A stretch of 64,000 nucleotides of DNA, taken from assembly GCA_958298945.1 (NCBI GenBank), contig OY282606.1, positions 50,853,920-50,917,919 on the forward strand, read 5' to 3'. Shown here in pieces: positions 35,613-45,829 of this stretch. The notes below the pieces were generated by a model. It was not told the origin of the DNA. It made no database searches and was given only the letters and a program-made list of their open reading frames with translations. Each line of letters starts with the position of its first letter. Within the stretch, counting starts at the first letter, position 1. The stretch is from Atherix ibis (taxonomy: Eukaryota > Arthropoda > Insecta > Diptera > Athericidae). The position numbers and the translations under genes were made by a program.

Positions 35613-35726
35613 AACGCCCCAAAAAATTGGAAATCGAATATACGTAACCCGCCGAAATTCAAAATTCGCGATACTTTTATAGCTGACCTCGTATATACGT
35701 GTGCACATAATTTTTTCATTTTTATG

Positions 35727-35767
35727 TCGCGACGTGGAAACGTCGTATAGACGTTTCCACGTCGCGA
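35727..35767. repeat. Perfect 18-bp GC-rich hairpin with a 5-base loop
   Basis: tcgcgacgtggaaacgtc (35727-35744), loop gtata, then gacgtttccacgtcgcga (35750-35767): 18 of 18 pairs. Three more flanking bases pair, with one mismatch among them. It stands in AT-rich DNA between a B copy (ends 35691) and an A copy (starts 35809) and does not belong to either family's termini. Confidence 0.95.
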
Positions 35768-35808
35768 TATTTCAATACATAACTCCCTTAGACTTTTGTT
35801 TTAAGCTA

Positions 35809-37052
35809 CCAGGTATATACGCTTAAATCCGCTGTTTTATTTAAAAAAAAACTTGTTTTCTTCATAGAAAGCAAAAACAAATTTAATCAAAGTACCTGCC
35901 CTCGCTAGCTACACATTTTTTCCATTTCTTGGGCAATTTATGGATACCACGCCAAACAAAATCCTTCTCTTTCGAGGCAAACCACTCATCAAGCCATTTT
36001 CGGACGTCTTCGTAAGAATCGAAGTGCTGCTCAGCAAGCGCATGGTCCATCGACGAAAACAGGTGGTAGTCGGAAGGGGCCAGATCTGATGAATAAGCGG
36101 GGTGGGGTAGCATCTCCCAGTTGAGTGTCTCCAAGTAGTTTCGGATCATTTTGGACATGTGCGATGGTGCGTTGTCGTGGAGGAAAATCAGCTTGTCATG
36201 TCTTTGTTGATAATCCGTCCTTTTTTCACGTAGAGCACGGTACAATTTGATCAGTTGTTGGTGGTAGCGGTGGGCATTGACACTTTCACCAGGTTTCAAC
36301 ATCTCAAAGTAGACGATACCCTGCTGATCCCACCAAACGCACAGCTTCGTCTTCCGTCCGAAGCGATTTGGTCTTTGGGAAGATGTTGATGGTTGGCCGG
36401 GTTCAAGCCACGATTTCTTGCATTTAGGATTTTTGAAATATATCCACTTTTCATCGCTTGTCCCAATCCGATGCAGGAACGACTTTCTTTTTTGTCTGGC
36501 GAGCAAAATTTCGCATGTGTGTTGGCGTCGTTCCATCTGCCTATCGTTCAATTCATGCGACACCCATTTCCCGATCTTTTCAAATGGCTGGTTGAGTAAA
36601 ACCCAATTGCTCGGCGAGCATTTTTGTCGATTGGGTATCGTCTTCGTCCAAAAGAGCCTGCAATTGATCGTCGTCAACCTTCCTAAGCCGATTTTCACGC
36701 TTCTTGTCCCACAAATTAAAATTGCCGTCTTTGAACCGACGAAACTAATCTCGGCACGTTGTTTCCGATAAAGCACTGTCACCATAGACCTCTATAAGCA
36801 TTCGATGCGATTCGACAGCCGATTTCTTCAAATTGAAGCAGAACAGCAAAGCTTCCCGCACATACTCTTTTTCTGGCACAAAACTAGACAAGATTACCAA
36901 AGGAAAAATGTATGTTGTTGTACGAAATTGCTGCCAATATGAATTGACTAATGTAAACAGATGTCAAATTCTTAAAAAAAGTATGGCGTGCCCATGGTAG
37001 CTTAATACGCTCACTCACACCATCTATGACCAAACAGCGGATTTAAGCTTAT
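35809..37052 (-). mobile_element. Family A mariner, best-preserved copy
   Basis: Starts ccaggtatatacgcttaaat at 35809 (TA 35807-35808). The other end, ...cagcggatttaagcttata, stops at about 37052 without the last few bases of the terminal repeat. About 1.24 kb. It lies 117 bp from the B copy in the same orientation. Confidence 0.92.
35883..36893 (-). pseudogene. Family A mariner transposase, open catalytic domain
   Basis: From about 36590 down to the stop at 35883 the minus strand is open for 232 codons: EKIGKWVSHELNDRQMERRQ, HTCEILLARQKRKSFLHR, GTSDEKWIYFKNPKCKKSWL (first Asp), LCVWWDQQGIVYFEMLKPGE, HDKLIFLHDNAPSHMSKMIR (second Asp), SSDLAPSDYHLFSSMDHALA (third Asp), SYEDVRKWLDEWFASKEKDF, WKKCVASEGRYFD. 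All DD34D residues are present. The N-terminal HTH part (36893-36600) is in a different frame, has TAG where Trp belongs in CRDWF, and has TTG in place of the start ATG. The upstream part of the long ORF (36785-36590) is a frame shadow of that HTH, not a real N-terminus. Confidence 0.9.
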
Positions 37053-38733
37053 AACAAAAACGGATTTAAAATTTTATTGAGAGCTTCTTCTTTTCGGCAT
37101 ATGCCAATAAACCGACAACACTTCTGAATCTGGAGAACAATATCAGTCAATCCATCGCTGATATTCAGCCCGATTTATATGGAAAAGTAAACCAAAATTC
37201 AGCCTCTCGGATTACCTCCTGCAAATGAAGCTGTACAGGCCATTTGAACTGTGTAACCTTTAAATAATTATTCTATCGAATTTACTTTAATCTGTAATAT
37301 AGATATTCTCCAAAGCTCACATACAACTCTTTTCATTCTATTTTAGAAAATAGCGCCCTAAATTCAAAATCCTATACATAAAAAAAAATAATAATTTATT
37401 ACTTGGGGCTCAGTAAATATTCAATTAAAAAATTTATGTATGGGAAGTCATAAATTTACCGTCTTATATTGATCATAAGAAATAGGGTTTAAATAACTGA
37501 TAATGCCAATAATTAAGCTCTGAAATTAAGGGTTTAAATTCTACTGCTGAACGTATAAACAATTGCAAATTGTATTTTGAAATATAATTAAAAAAATCTA
37601 CCATTTAAGTTTCCTCTCACGATTTTATAAAAATAAATTATTTTTATTATTTTGCTAAAATTAGATACATTTAAAAATAATATTTTTTAGTTTGCATGAA
37701 AGGGCTTTGTTTGTTTTTGTATTAGGGATCGTGGCACCAAGGTTGTTCTTGTTTAAAATTCTTGTTCATGGGAATACGAGTATATAATTATAAGATTATT
37801 TAGACAAAAAAATAAAATTTCTGTTTTCTGTCACATAAATATACCAGGTATTTAGAACTAAAAAATAATTAAAACTACATGGGCCAGAGCATGATCATAT
37901 TTTGCTCGTTGAATAAATAGTAGTGGTCCCAATGTATAACCAGCGTAGCCATAAATGGTTCAGTGAAGGAATTTGTTTTTTTTATTATTTAATGTAAAGT
38001 TTCGTAAAATAATTAAACTAAGGTAATAATAGTCAAGTATAGAAAATCTCCTTAATGATAACATATCGGATAAACTCTTTGATAAATAGTCCTTAAAGTC
38101 TATTTAAAAAAAATCTTCTTTTTATATTAATTTCTTAGGTTGAGAATAAAGAAAAAATTAATGTATTTAAAGTAAAATCTTTGAAATTAATTTTTTGCTT
38201 TAGTTTCTTTTTGGAATACTGTAGAATTGTGAAGTGAATTCTCGAAAACTTATTCTCACCTGTTGAGTTTTCGAGCCAAGTTTCCGTTCAATTTACCACC
38301 CGGAATTTTAATTAGAACTTTTTCTAAGAAAATGCATGATTTGTAAAATTTTTACTGCTTTTTATTTCAAGAAGAAAAAATAATCCAAACTCAAGTTAAA
38401 GTTTTTTTAATTATTTATTACTAAGGTGAGACTTAGAATAAATTCTACTTTGAGTCTAGTTTATACTATCAAATTGAATATGAAAAAATACTGAAAAATC
38501 AGCAGTTCAAAGTTTATATATTTTTTTAAAGTTATTTTGTTATAATTTTATTAATAATAATTTATATAAATTATTCCTACTAGAAAAGTAAATATTGTTT
38601 TTAAAGAAATTCAGAATTATCTATTGAGCAACACTTAGTTAAATATGATTTAACAAGTATATCCCTTAAGAAAGTCTTAACTGGCTTACTTTTTAAGCAT
38701 AATAATTATAATAAGCAAACATAAACGCCCATA
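37053..38733. other. AT-rich spacer, no supported gene
   Basis: About 1.7 kb of AT-rich DNA without open frames above chance and without repeat ends. Confidence 0.6.
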
Positions 38734-39614
38734 CGAGGTCTGTTCAAAAAGTAACGCGAATTTTGATTTTCTGCGGATTACGTATATTCGATTTTTTGTG
38801 GCGCTATGTTGGTACTCATATCTCTCACTTATGCCGACAACTTCGGCCACTTTGAATGTTCAGTTAATTTTTGACAGTTGCTTTGCTTGCACGTGTTTTG
38901 GCTCGTCTTAGATTTTTGCCCATTTTCGAACAAAAACAGCATCGCATTAACATTGCTAAGGAGCTGTTGGACTCTGTCCGCGACGACCCAAATTTTCTCC
39001 AGAGGGTCATCATGGGTTCATAGATATGACGTGGAAACTAAAACTCAATCATCCCAATGGAAGCTGCCGCACTAGCCAAGATCGAAAAAAACGCCCCAAG
39101 TTCGGTTTTTTTTGGGGCGTTGCAGGGGGTGGTGGATTATGAGTTCTTGCGACAGGGTCGAACAGTCAATAAGAAATATTACCTTCAAGATATGTGCAAG
39201 TTGCGCGAAGCAATCTACCAGAAACGCTCGGATTTGTGGAAGAAAAAAATTGGCTTTTGCACCATGATAACGCCCCTGCTCACGCATCGTTGCTTGTGCG
39301 CAAATTTTTGGCCAAAAACAACACACTAATAATGCCGCAGCTACTGTATTCCCCAAATCTGGCCCCCTGTGACTTTTTCTTATTCCCGAAACAGCTTCTT
39401 TGATCCATTTTTTGGAATGGGCAAAAATCGAAGACGAGCCAAAACACGTGCAAGCAAAGCAGCTGTCAAAAATTAACTGAAAATTCAAAATGGCCGAACT
39501 TGTCGGTATAAGTGAGAGACTATGAAAACAATATAACGCCATAAAAAAATCGAAAATCGAATATACGTAACCCGCGGAAAATCAAAATTCGCGATACTTT
39601 TTGAGCAGACCTCG
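38734..39614. mobile_element. Rearranged family B mariner with 5' ends at both termini (long inverted repeats)
   Basis: Left terminus cgaggtctgttcaaaaagta at 38734 (TA 38732-38733), followed by the plus-strand 5' UTR to about 38920. A junction (J1) at about 38927 joins this to mid-transposase coding (KQHRINIAKELLDSVRDDP). Coding continues on the plus strand to FFLFPK at about 39393. Junction J2 there switches to the minus-strand copy of the start codon region and 5' UTR (ctttgatccattttttggaa ... gcttgcacgtg reversed) and ends in acctcg at 39614 (TA 39615-39616). Each terminus is therefore a 5' end, giving arms of about 190-210 bp. The normal 3' UTR and C-terminal codons are missing. Confidence 0.92.
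38927..39393 (+). pseudogene. Family B transposase core in the rearranged copy
   Basis: Pieces in shifting frames: KQHRINIAKELLDSVRDDP, DVETKTQSSQWKLPH, FFGALQGVVDYEFLRQGRTV, NKKYYLQDMCKLREA, NWLLHHDNAPAHASLLVRKF (second Asp), LAKNNTLIMPQLLYSPNLAP, CDFFLFPK (third Asp). The HTH domain and the first-Asp motif are missing, so it cannot make a working transposase. Confidence 0.85.
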
Positions 39615-39978
39615 TATATCTTAATGATAATATTACATTTCTATTAAAATATCTGTTCTGATATTATGGAGCGTACGTAAGATACTTAATAGGCTAAGAG
39701 TCCTCTAATACTGTAAAAACCTTATAAATATTTTTAAAATCTTTTAAATTTTTATTTTTTACATATTTCTACTATAAAAAATTATAACATTTTTATAAAA
39801 ATTTTAAAAATAGGGAATAATTACTTTTTTTACTCGCAATTTTCTGGCTTCTTTTTTAAATTTATTTTAATCGTAATTTGTTTGTTTTTTTTTTAAATTA
39901 TGTTTTTTAATTGTAAAACAATTTCCCAATTCTGGTGTGTTTTGTTTTATAAATAAATATTTTAACTTATTTTTCCAG

Positions 39979-40053
39979 GTGTGCGACGGAAGATTGTACT
40001 AAGATAATGTATAGCCGACGGAAGACTATAATGTGAAAATGGTGAATGTAACT
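39979..40053 (+). CDS. Candidate 5' exon of a host gene (start codon exon)
   Basis: The segment is preceded by tttaacttatttttccag, a good pyrimidine tract and AG acceptor, and followed at 40054 by gtaagtg, a consensus donor. Inside is ATG at 40039 in the context gaaaATGG, giving M-V-N-V-T and then the donor in phase 0. A 9-codon upstream ORF starts at 40007 (MYSRRKTIM) and stops at 40036, just before this ATG. Base composition is higher in G+C than both flanks. The segment itself consists of two diverged 36-37 bp direct repeats sharing cgacggaaga. I cannot name the gene. Splice signals alone also arise by chance. Confidence 0.35.
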
Positions 40054-41495
40054 GTAAGTGAAGATATTTTTTTCTTAATTTTACAATATTTTTAAAACAT
40101 TTTTATTGATAATTCTAAAATTTTAATATATTTTAATATTATAAGAATTACTATAATCGACTTAATGATTTTTTGGCAAAATTCTCTTTTCAAATTTTCA
40201 CAAATAAAAGTAAAACACAAAAATAGAAAAATTTAAAAAATGTTAGGAATGAAAAATTTCATCTAAAAAGGATCTTTAAAATTTTTTATAAATAATCACC
40301 GGAATTGAAGATATATAAATTAATTGTATCATAAACTGCATATTAATTTCTTTATGATAAAATTTTGAAAAGTAAAGCTAAAATCTATAAATAAAGATAT
40401 AGAAAAAATAATTTAAATCGTTTTTAGAATATTTAGTTGCCTCTATTTGCAAACTCCCAGTATATAAATACCTACAAAAAAAAAACCAAAATAGTGCAAT
40501 AGAATACAGATATTACCATAAAATACATATAAACTTTAAACATTAAAAAAAATACAAACGATATCTTTTTTTGCTTCTTAAATAAGCCATTTTTAGTGGA
40601 TTAGAAATGAAAATTTTCATAAATTATGATAGTGAGAAAAACATTGACAAGAATTATAAACATAAGCCAACTAATTAAAATGTCGTATCTTAAACAAGAT
40701 GGAACTATGTAGAGGAGTCTCTTCTATGTAAGATTTAAAGTAATAGAAAATATAGACAAGATTAGATAGACTTCTTTTCTCTCAGCAACCTTCCCGTCGG
40801 ATATTTCTACTTCTTAATTATCAGCCTTATAGTATTTGGCATTTGCCCATATTACCGAGTATGACGAACCTTTTCCGATTATATTGAGTACATACCATAC
40901 ATATCACATATGGATGCCGGTGAGGGATTTATGACCCAATAAAAAGTATCCGTTCATTAATTTTCGTTAAATGAAGATAAATTGTTTTCGATTGAAATTT
41001 AAGAACTGAAGAAGTGTACTGATCATAATATGCATTTTGCCCAGCGTGAGTCGGGGTGGAGGGGGTGGTTGACTGGTTTGTCTATTATATTAAGAGTATT
41101 TCCCGAATTTATCCAATAAACTATGGTCGACCATAGCCGGATATTTAATAGTTGTACTTTGGACGTGCAGGAGACACTAGCATTCAAATTAATTTTCAAA
41201 GTCTAGGATTGAATTCATTTTGAAAGACTAGAAGTTTTTTCTTATTAGTTATTTATTATGTACAAGCAACGAGTACAAACTCGAATCTAATGTGTCATTG
41301 TTTGTTGTCGATGCATTTACGCATAAATGGCATCTACATCATAGGTGCATCGCACGTCCTAACCGCTAACTGACCTGCTAAGGATGAATTGCATCATGTC
41401 CGACAGATTTGCATCGAAATGGATCCAAATCATAAACAGTGTAAATGCACACTGTTGCAGTTGCATTTATGCCAAACCATGTTTTCTTAGCTCTG

Positions 41496-41526
41496 TTTTC
41501 AATAGATGGTGTCAGTCTATTGAAAA
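41496..41526. repeat. 11-bp perfect hairpin
   Basis: ttttcaataga (41496-41506) and tctattgaaaa (41516-41526) with a 9-base loop. Function unknown. Confidence 0.8.
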
Positions 41527-42420
41527 CTATTGAATTCAATGAATTAAAATTCAAACACTACCAATAGTTCGAATAGTAGAAATTCTCTCCTCTAAACTGA
41601 AACTTGGACTTTCTTCCAGTTAGGTTATCGTATTTCGCACACTCTAGCTTAACTTAAGCGGGTGGTCTGATAGTGTCGTAAAAATTCCTTCACACATACG
41701 GTTGCGTAATCACGTAATCACTCCTCAAGAAAAACAATTGATCGTTAAGTTTTCATTTTGTGTTTCCCAAAATAGGAAATGACGTCCTGCTGTGTTTTGT
41801 GTTTGCTATATAGTGACTGGTTGATTTTTCTATTAATTGTTATCTATGTATCTTCTTTTTTAAATTGTAGTTTATTTTGATTTTATAATATTAGTTAATC
41901 AAATATGTCCCACAATAACAGAAGTAAACAAAAGCAAATTTTAAATCATTCACTTAGTTTTTTTTTGTAACCACTAGCCACTACGAACTTATTTTTATTA
42001 TTTGCTTAGTGATAAAAAAATTTCCATAATAGAAAAATGAATAAATAAAAACTACTAGTTAGTATGAAGGCCAATTAAATTATGAAAGAAAAAATATTTT
42101 TTTCTGCCATATTGTTGTAGGCCTTCTATTAAAAAAAGCTCATGCAAAATGATGCAATAAAAAGCTTTTATTTAATTTTTTTGTTTTCCTGATCATAATT
42201 TGCATTTTTTTTTTTAAATTTTGATTTAAACCATAAATAGACTTTATTTGGATGAATAAAAATTTAATTTTAATACGTAATTAAATAGAAATTTTTTCAA
42301 CACAATTTGCATGTTGAAATTTCTTTGAAATTAATTCGCTTAAGATTTTTTGATTCTTCACTGATCAAATGAATTTTCTTAGATTTCATTTCATTTCAAA
42401 TTATTGTTTTCTTGGATATA

Positions 42421-43056
42421 CGAGGTCTGTTAAAAAAGAATCGCGAATTTTGAATTTCCGCGGGTAACGTATATTTGATCTTCGATTTTTTATGGCGTTA
42501 TGTTGGTACTCATGTCTCTCACTTATGCCGACAAGTTCGGCCATTTTGAACGTTCAGTTAATTTTTGACAGCTGCTTTGCTTGCACGTGTTTTGGCTCGT
42601 CTTCGATTTTTGCTCAATTTTAACATTGCTAAGGAGCTGTTGGACTCTGTCCGCGATAACCCAAATTTGCTCCAGAGGGTCATAACTGGTGATGAATCAT
42701 GGGTTTATGGTAATGACGTGGAAACCAAAGCTCAATGATCCCAATGGAAGAATGACCGAAAAAAGAGCGCCAAGTTCGGTTGAATGTGAAGGTTTTGCTT
42801 AGAGTTTTCTTCGATTGCAGAGGCGTTGTATATCATGAGTTCTTGCCACAGGGTAGAACGGTCAATAAGGAATATTACCTGCAAGTTATGCGTAAGTTGC
42901 GCGAAGCAATCTGCCATAAACGCCAGGATTTGTGAAAGGACACAAATTTGCTTTTGCCATTGTGTCTGGTGGGGATTACTTTGAAGGAAACTAAATAGAT
43001 ATTCATGAATAAATAAATAATTTTTGAAAAAAAAAATACTTTTTGAACAGACCTCG
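42421..43056 (+). mobile_element. Family B mariner, double deletion derivative
   Basis: Termini cgaggtctgttaaaaaagaa at 42421 (TA 42419-42420) and ...ctttttgaacagacctcg ending 43056 (TA 43057-43058), 636 bp. The 5' UTR joins mid-coding sequence at about 42618 (same J1 site, with a further small loss). It reads NIAKELLDSVRDNPNLLQRV, ITGDESWVYGNDVETKAQ (first Asp kept), then a stop, then IRNITCKL-type sequence in another frame. A second deletion from about 42960 jumps to SGGDYFEGN near the C-terminus, removing the second and third Asp. Confidence 0.9.
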
Positions 43057-45829
43057 TATTGTTTTTTTTTCCGACGATATAGAAAGCAGGTCAATTCTGA
43101 CCTTTTAATTTTAGGAAAATCAGTATTTTCTATACGGACATTAGTTTCCCAAGTCGCTATTTTCTGGCTGTCTCGATTTTGCACCCATTGCTTTAATCTA
43201 TCACTTAAATACGGGTCTACATTTCCTAAAATATAATTTTTCAAGTACATTAACAATATTCACGTGCTTTGTTCCTTAAAATCATCTCGGGTTAATATCA
43301 GATTTTTCTCTCCCATGTAACGTTAGACTTCAAATTTTCTTTTGCCTTTTATTTTTCTTAAATTTATACGAGTAGACCCTGTGCTCAGTCATTTTTATAT
43401 TAAGTAGATATTTAAAAAACAATTCTACATGCTAGCTTAATGTAGACAAGAAATTTATCATATTCAATTATAAGTGGCAGCTGTTTACTAAAAAATTTCT
43501 AAGTGTCTTTACTAAATTGACGATTTGTTATTTGCTCTCAATAACAGTTATTATAATTATTATTATTTTTTTAGTTTATCTTTTCAATTAATATTACGAT
43601 TGAAATGTAATATATGCTTAGCGCCATGACACTAGAGACAAAGAATATCGGGATAAGAAAATTAAAGTAGAAATGGAAGGAAAAGGGGTTTTTTGTAAAT
43701 AATCGTAGGACCATGCCTCAGTGGAATTCGAATCCACAACCCTTTAGATGGTAGTCCAGTATGATAACGACTGTGCTACCGAGTCGGTAGTTATTAGAAT
43801 TATTTTGTTATTATTGGATTTGGGGTCGAAGTTTTCCCATCATAACCTAGTCTAAGCTATCAGCCTAATAAAAGAAAATTTCCTAATATAACTTAGTCCA
43901 ATAAATGCTTTCTTATAGATCTTCACTGCAGTCGAATAAAATTCCTTTTGATTCTAATCGTATTAATTAAAAGCTCATAAGTAGGCCAAAAATTGTTTCA
44001 CATAAATAGACCAAAAAAATGCATTTCTAATAATTTTTTTAAAATAATAACACTCTAAATATATTAATTTTCCTCGCATAAATGCAAAACAATGTTTTTT
44101 TACCATTTTAAATACGAATACCCTTTAAATACTCAAAAATGTTTTTGAAAGCTCCCAAATAAATCGCCTAAAAATTATGTTAACTTTCAAATCTAACCCG
44201 GAATAGCGTGAAAAGTATAAAAAGAATTAAGTTAGAATGAATTGATTAATTAGCAAATACCTCAAAGTGAGCTGTTATCAAATTTTCACCTGAAAGTATA
44301 TGGTATGTGTGCGCGTTTGCGATCTCTTATCATTAAGTGACTGCTCGCACTCGTACTCGTATCTCATTCTATGAGTTCCCATTCCCTCAACAGCACGTAG
44401 AGAGCGAACAGCATACCATATCGTGTCATGAAAAGCCACCGAAAAGCCTCGGAAAGCCACCAAAAAGCTACACGATGCCAAACCGGTACTACAACTCATC
44501 GCACTCTGTTAATGTTGCAAACCGAATCCAAACAATAAATAACCGAATGTGTATCGAAATTGATAATAAATGATAATTTGATTTAATTTAACGTAAAACT
44601 GTAATAATTTTGAGATAACGCCATAACCAACCTAGTTAGGCGGTAGCGATGGTGTGGTAGCAAGCCCACCACAATTAGGGATGCTACGAGTATGCTTTCG
44701 CCGTTCTGGAGTACACTCCATGATGAAGGTGTTATGGTCGCTCAAGTCCTCATACTCGATCCGAATCGTCCTTCCCGTAAACAGCGTGCTTAACCATTAC
44801 TAACTAACGAGTATATACAAGTACAAAGGGTGCATATTATCCGTTTGATGTTTTATGGTGCAACATGCAATTGCAATGATGCACTCCTTTCCCATTTCTT
44901 CATCCTCTAACACTAATACTGATCCTCTAATGTTGCACTTATGTGCATATAGAAGAATACTCTTGGATATCTGTGTTTGGATGTTCGAATTATTCAAAAC
45001 TTTTGCAACCCAGTCTCATCCGTAAGTTATCCTCATGCACAATGCCTCCATGCATAGTGCCAATGTGCGGCATGATTTCTCGCGTATTGAAGTATTAAGT
45101 GTGAAACGCCATAAATTTTCGTGCTATAATAAAGTGCGCCACGATTGAATTATGAGTCCACGAATTAGTTGCCTTCCATGATTTTATATATCTCGATTCA
45201 GTGCCAAGGAAATTTCACTGAATCAGCTACGGAATTTTCAATTAAGTACTTTGAATAATTAGAAAATGCTTTTCTATGCAGAATTTTATTGAATTTTCCA
45301 TTATGAATTGTTGGAAAGCGAAAAGATTCTCAACAAAACTTTATAAACAGTTTGGCTTGAAATAAGAATGATTTTATCTATTTTTTCTACAATTTACCTT
45401 TTTATTATTAGATATATTAATTTTATTTTCTCTAAATAAGACAGGATGAAAAATTACAGACCAAAAATATAACACTTTAAAAATTAAAGATAATAAAATA
45501 AAATTAATGAATTGCTTCGATAAAACTTGGTAAGGGTTAAAGCAGCCTTTTCAATAATAATGAGGAGCCTATTGCAAATGGGAAAATTCGTAAGAATCTT
45601 TAATTCTTATCCAATCGTAATGAACGTTATAACGCATTTATCATATTTAATTTAAAATCATACCGAAATAAAAAAAAATGCATGCAACTGCAAGGTTTGG
45701 TAAAACTTTTAGTTTGTATTTTTTTTACTATTTGTATACAATGGCATACGCTAAAGATACGCATATAAAATTATTTGTTGACTTTTAAAAATTTACTTAA
45801 TATTATTTTTGAAATATGTTTATTCATCA
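43057..45829. other. AT-rich spacer, no supported gene
   Basis: About 2.8 kb. 44300-45200 has a more balanced base composition, with a run of aaaagccacc/aaaagcctcg words at 44429-44472. The 78-codon frame there (44337-44573) is not recognised. A tRNA-like B-box is at 43721. Confidence 0.5.
43712..43790 (-). repeat. tRNA-like remnant or SINE head
   Basis: Read on the minus strand: cgactcggtagcacagtcgt (A-box-like ggtagcacag), then a segment that could be an anticodon arm (ggactaccatctaaag), then gtggattcgaattccac, a T-arm with a B-box-like core. Spacing between the boxes is near that of a tRNA. The D-stem does not pair well, so this is not a functional tRNA. A SINE or a tRNA pseudogene is possible. 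Confidence 0.4.

Larger units (their letters stand above)
34784..35691 (-). mobile_element. Family B mariner, N-terminal deletion type
   Basis: Both termini are clear: cgaggtctgttcaaaaagta at 34784 (TA 34782-34783) and ...atagctgacctcg ending 35691 (TA 35692-35693), 908 bp. On the minus strand the 5' UTR joins the middle of the transposase at about 35512 (ttttgcccata|ttcgaccaaaaac), deleting about the first 110 codons. The same junction occurs in the copies at 38.7, 42.4, 54.6 and (modified) 15.3 kb. The 5' UTR itself has a small palindrome at 35585-35612 replacing about 28 bases. Confidence 0.9.
39615..42420. other. AT-rich spacer with a candidate host exon
   Basis: About 2.8 kb. Apart from the exon candidate at 39979-40053 and a hairpin at 41496-41526, nothing is recognisable. 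40770-41470 is less AT-biased, with several catc/gatgc words. Confidence 0.5.

Noticed and set aside
36418..36771. 117-codon plus-strand ORF (and similar ones at 8340, 3201, 50901, 59832)
   Set aside because: All are antisense shadows of family A transposase; the same word patterns recur in each copy.
36600..36785. First 68 residues of the 300-codon minus-strand ORF as a transposase N-terminus
   Set aside because: They are the +1/-1 frame reading of the true HTH sequence. The real frame gives FRRFKDGNFNLWDKK-type residues. A deletion near 36590 joins the wrong frame to the catalytic domain.
43712..43790. Functional tRNA gene
   Set aside because: D-stem pairing fails and no clear acceptor stem is seen. 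Kept only as a tRNA-like remnant.
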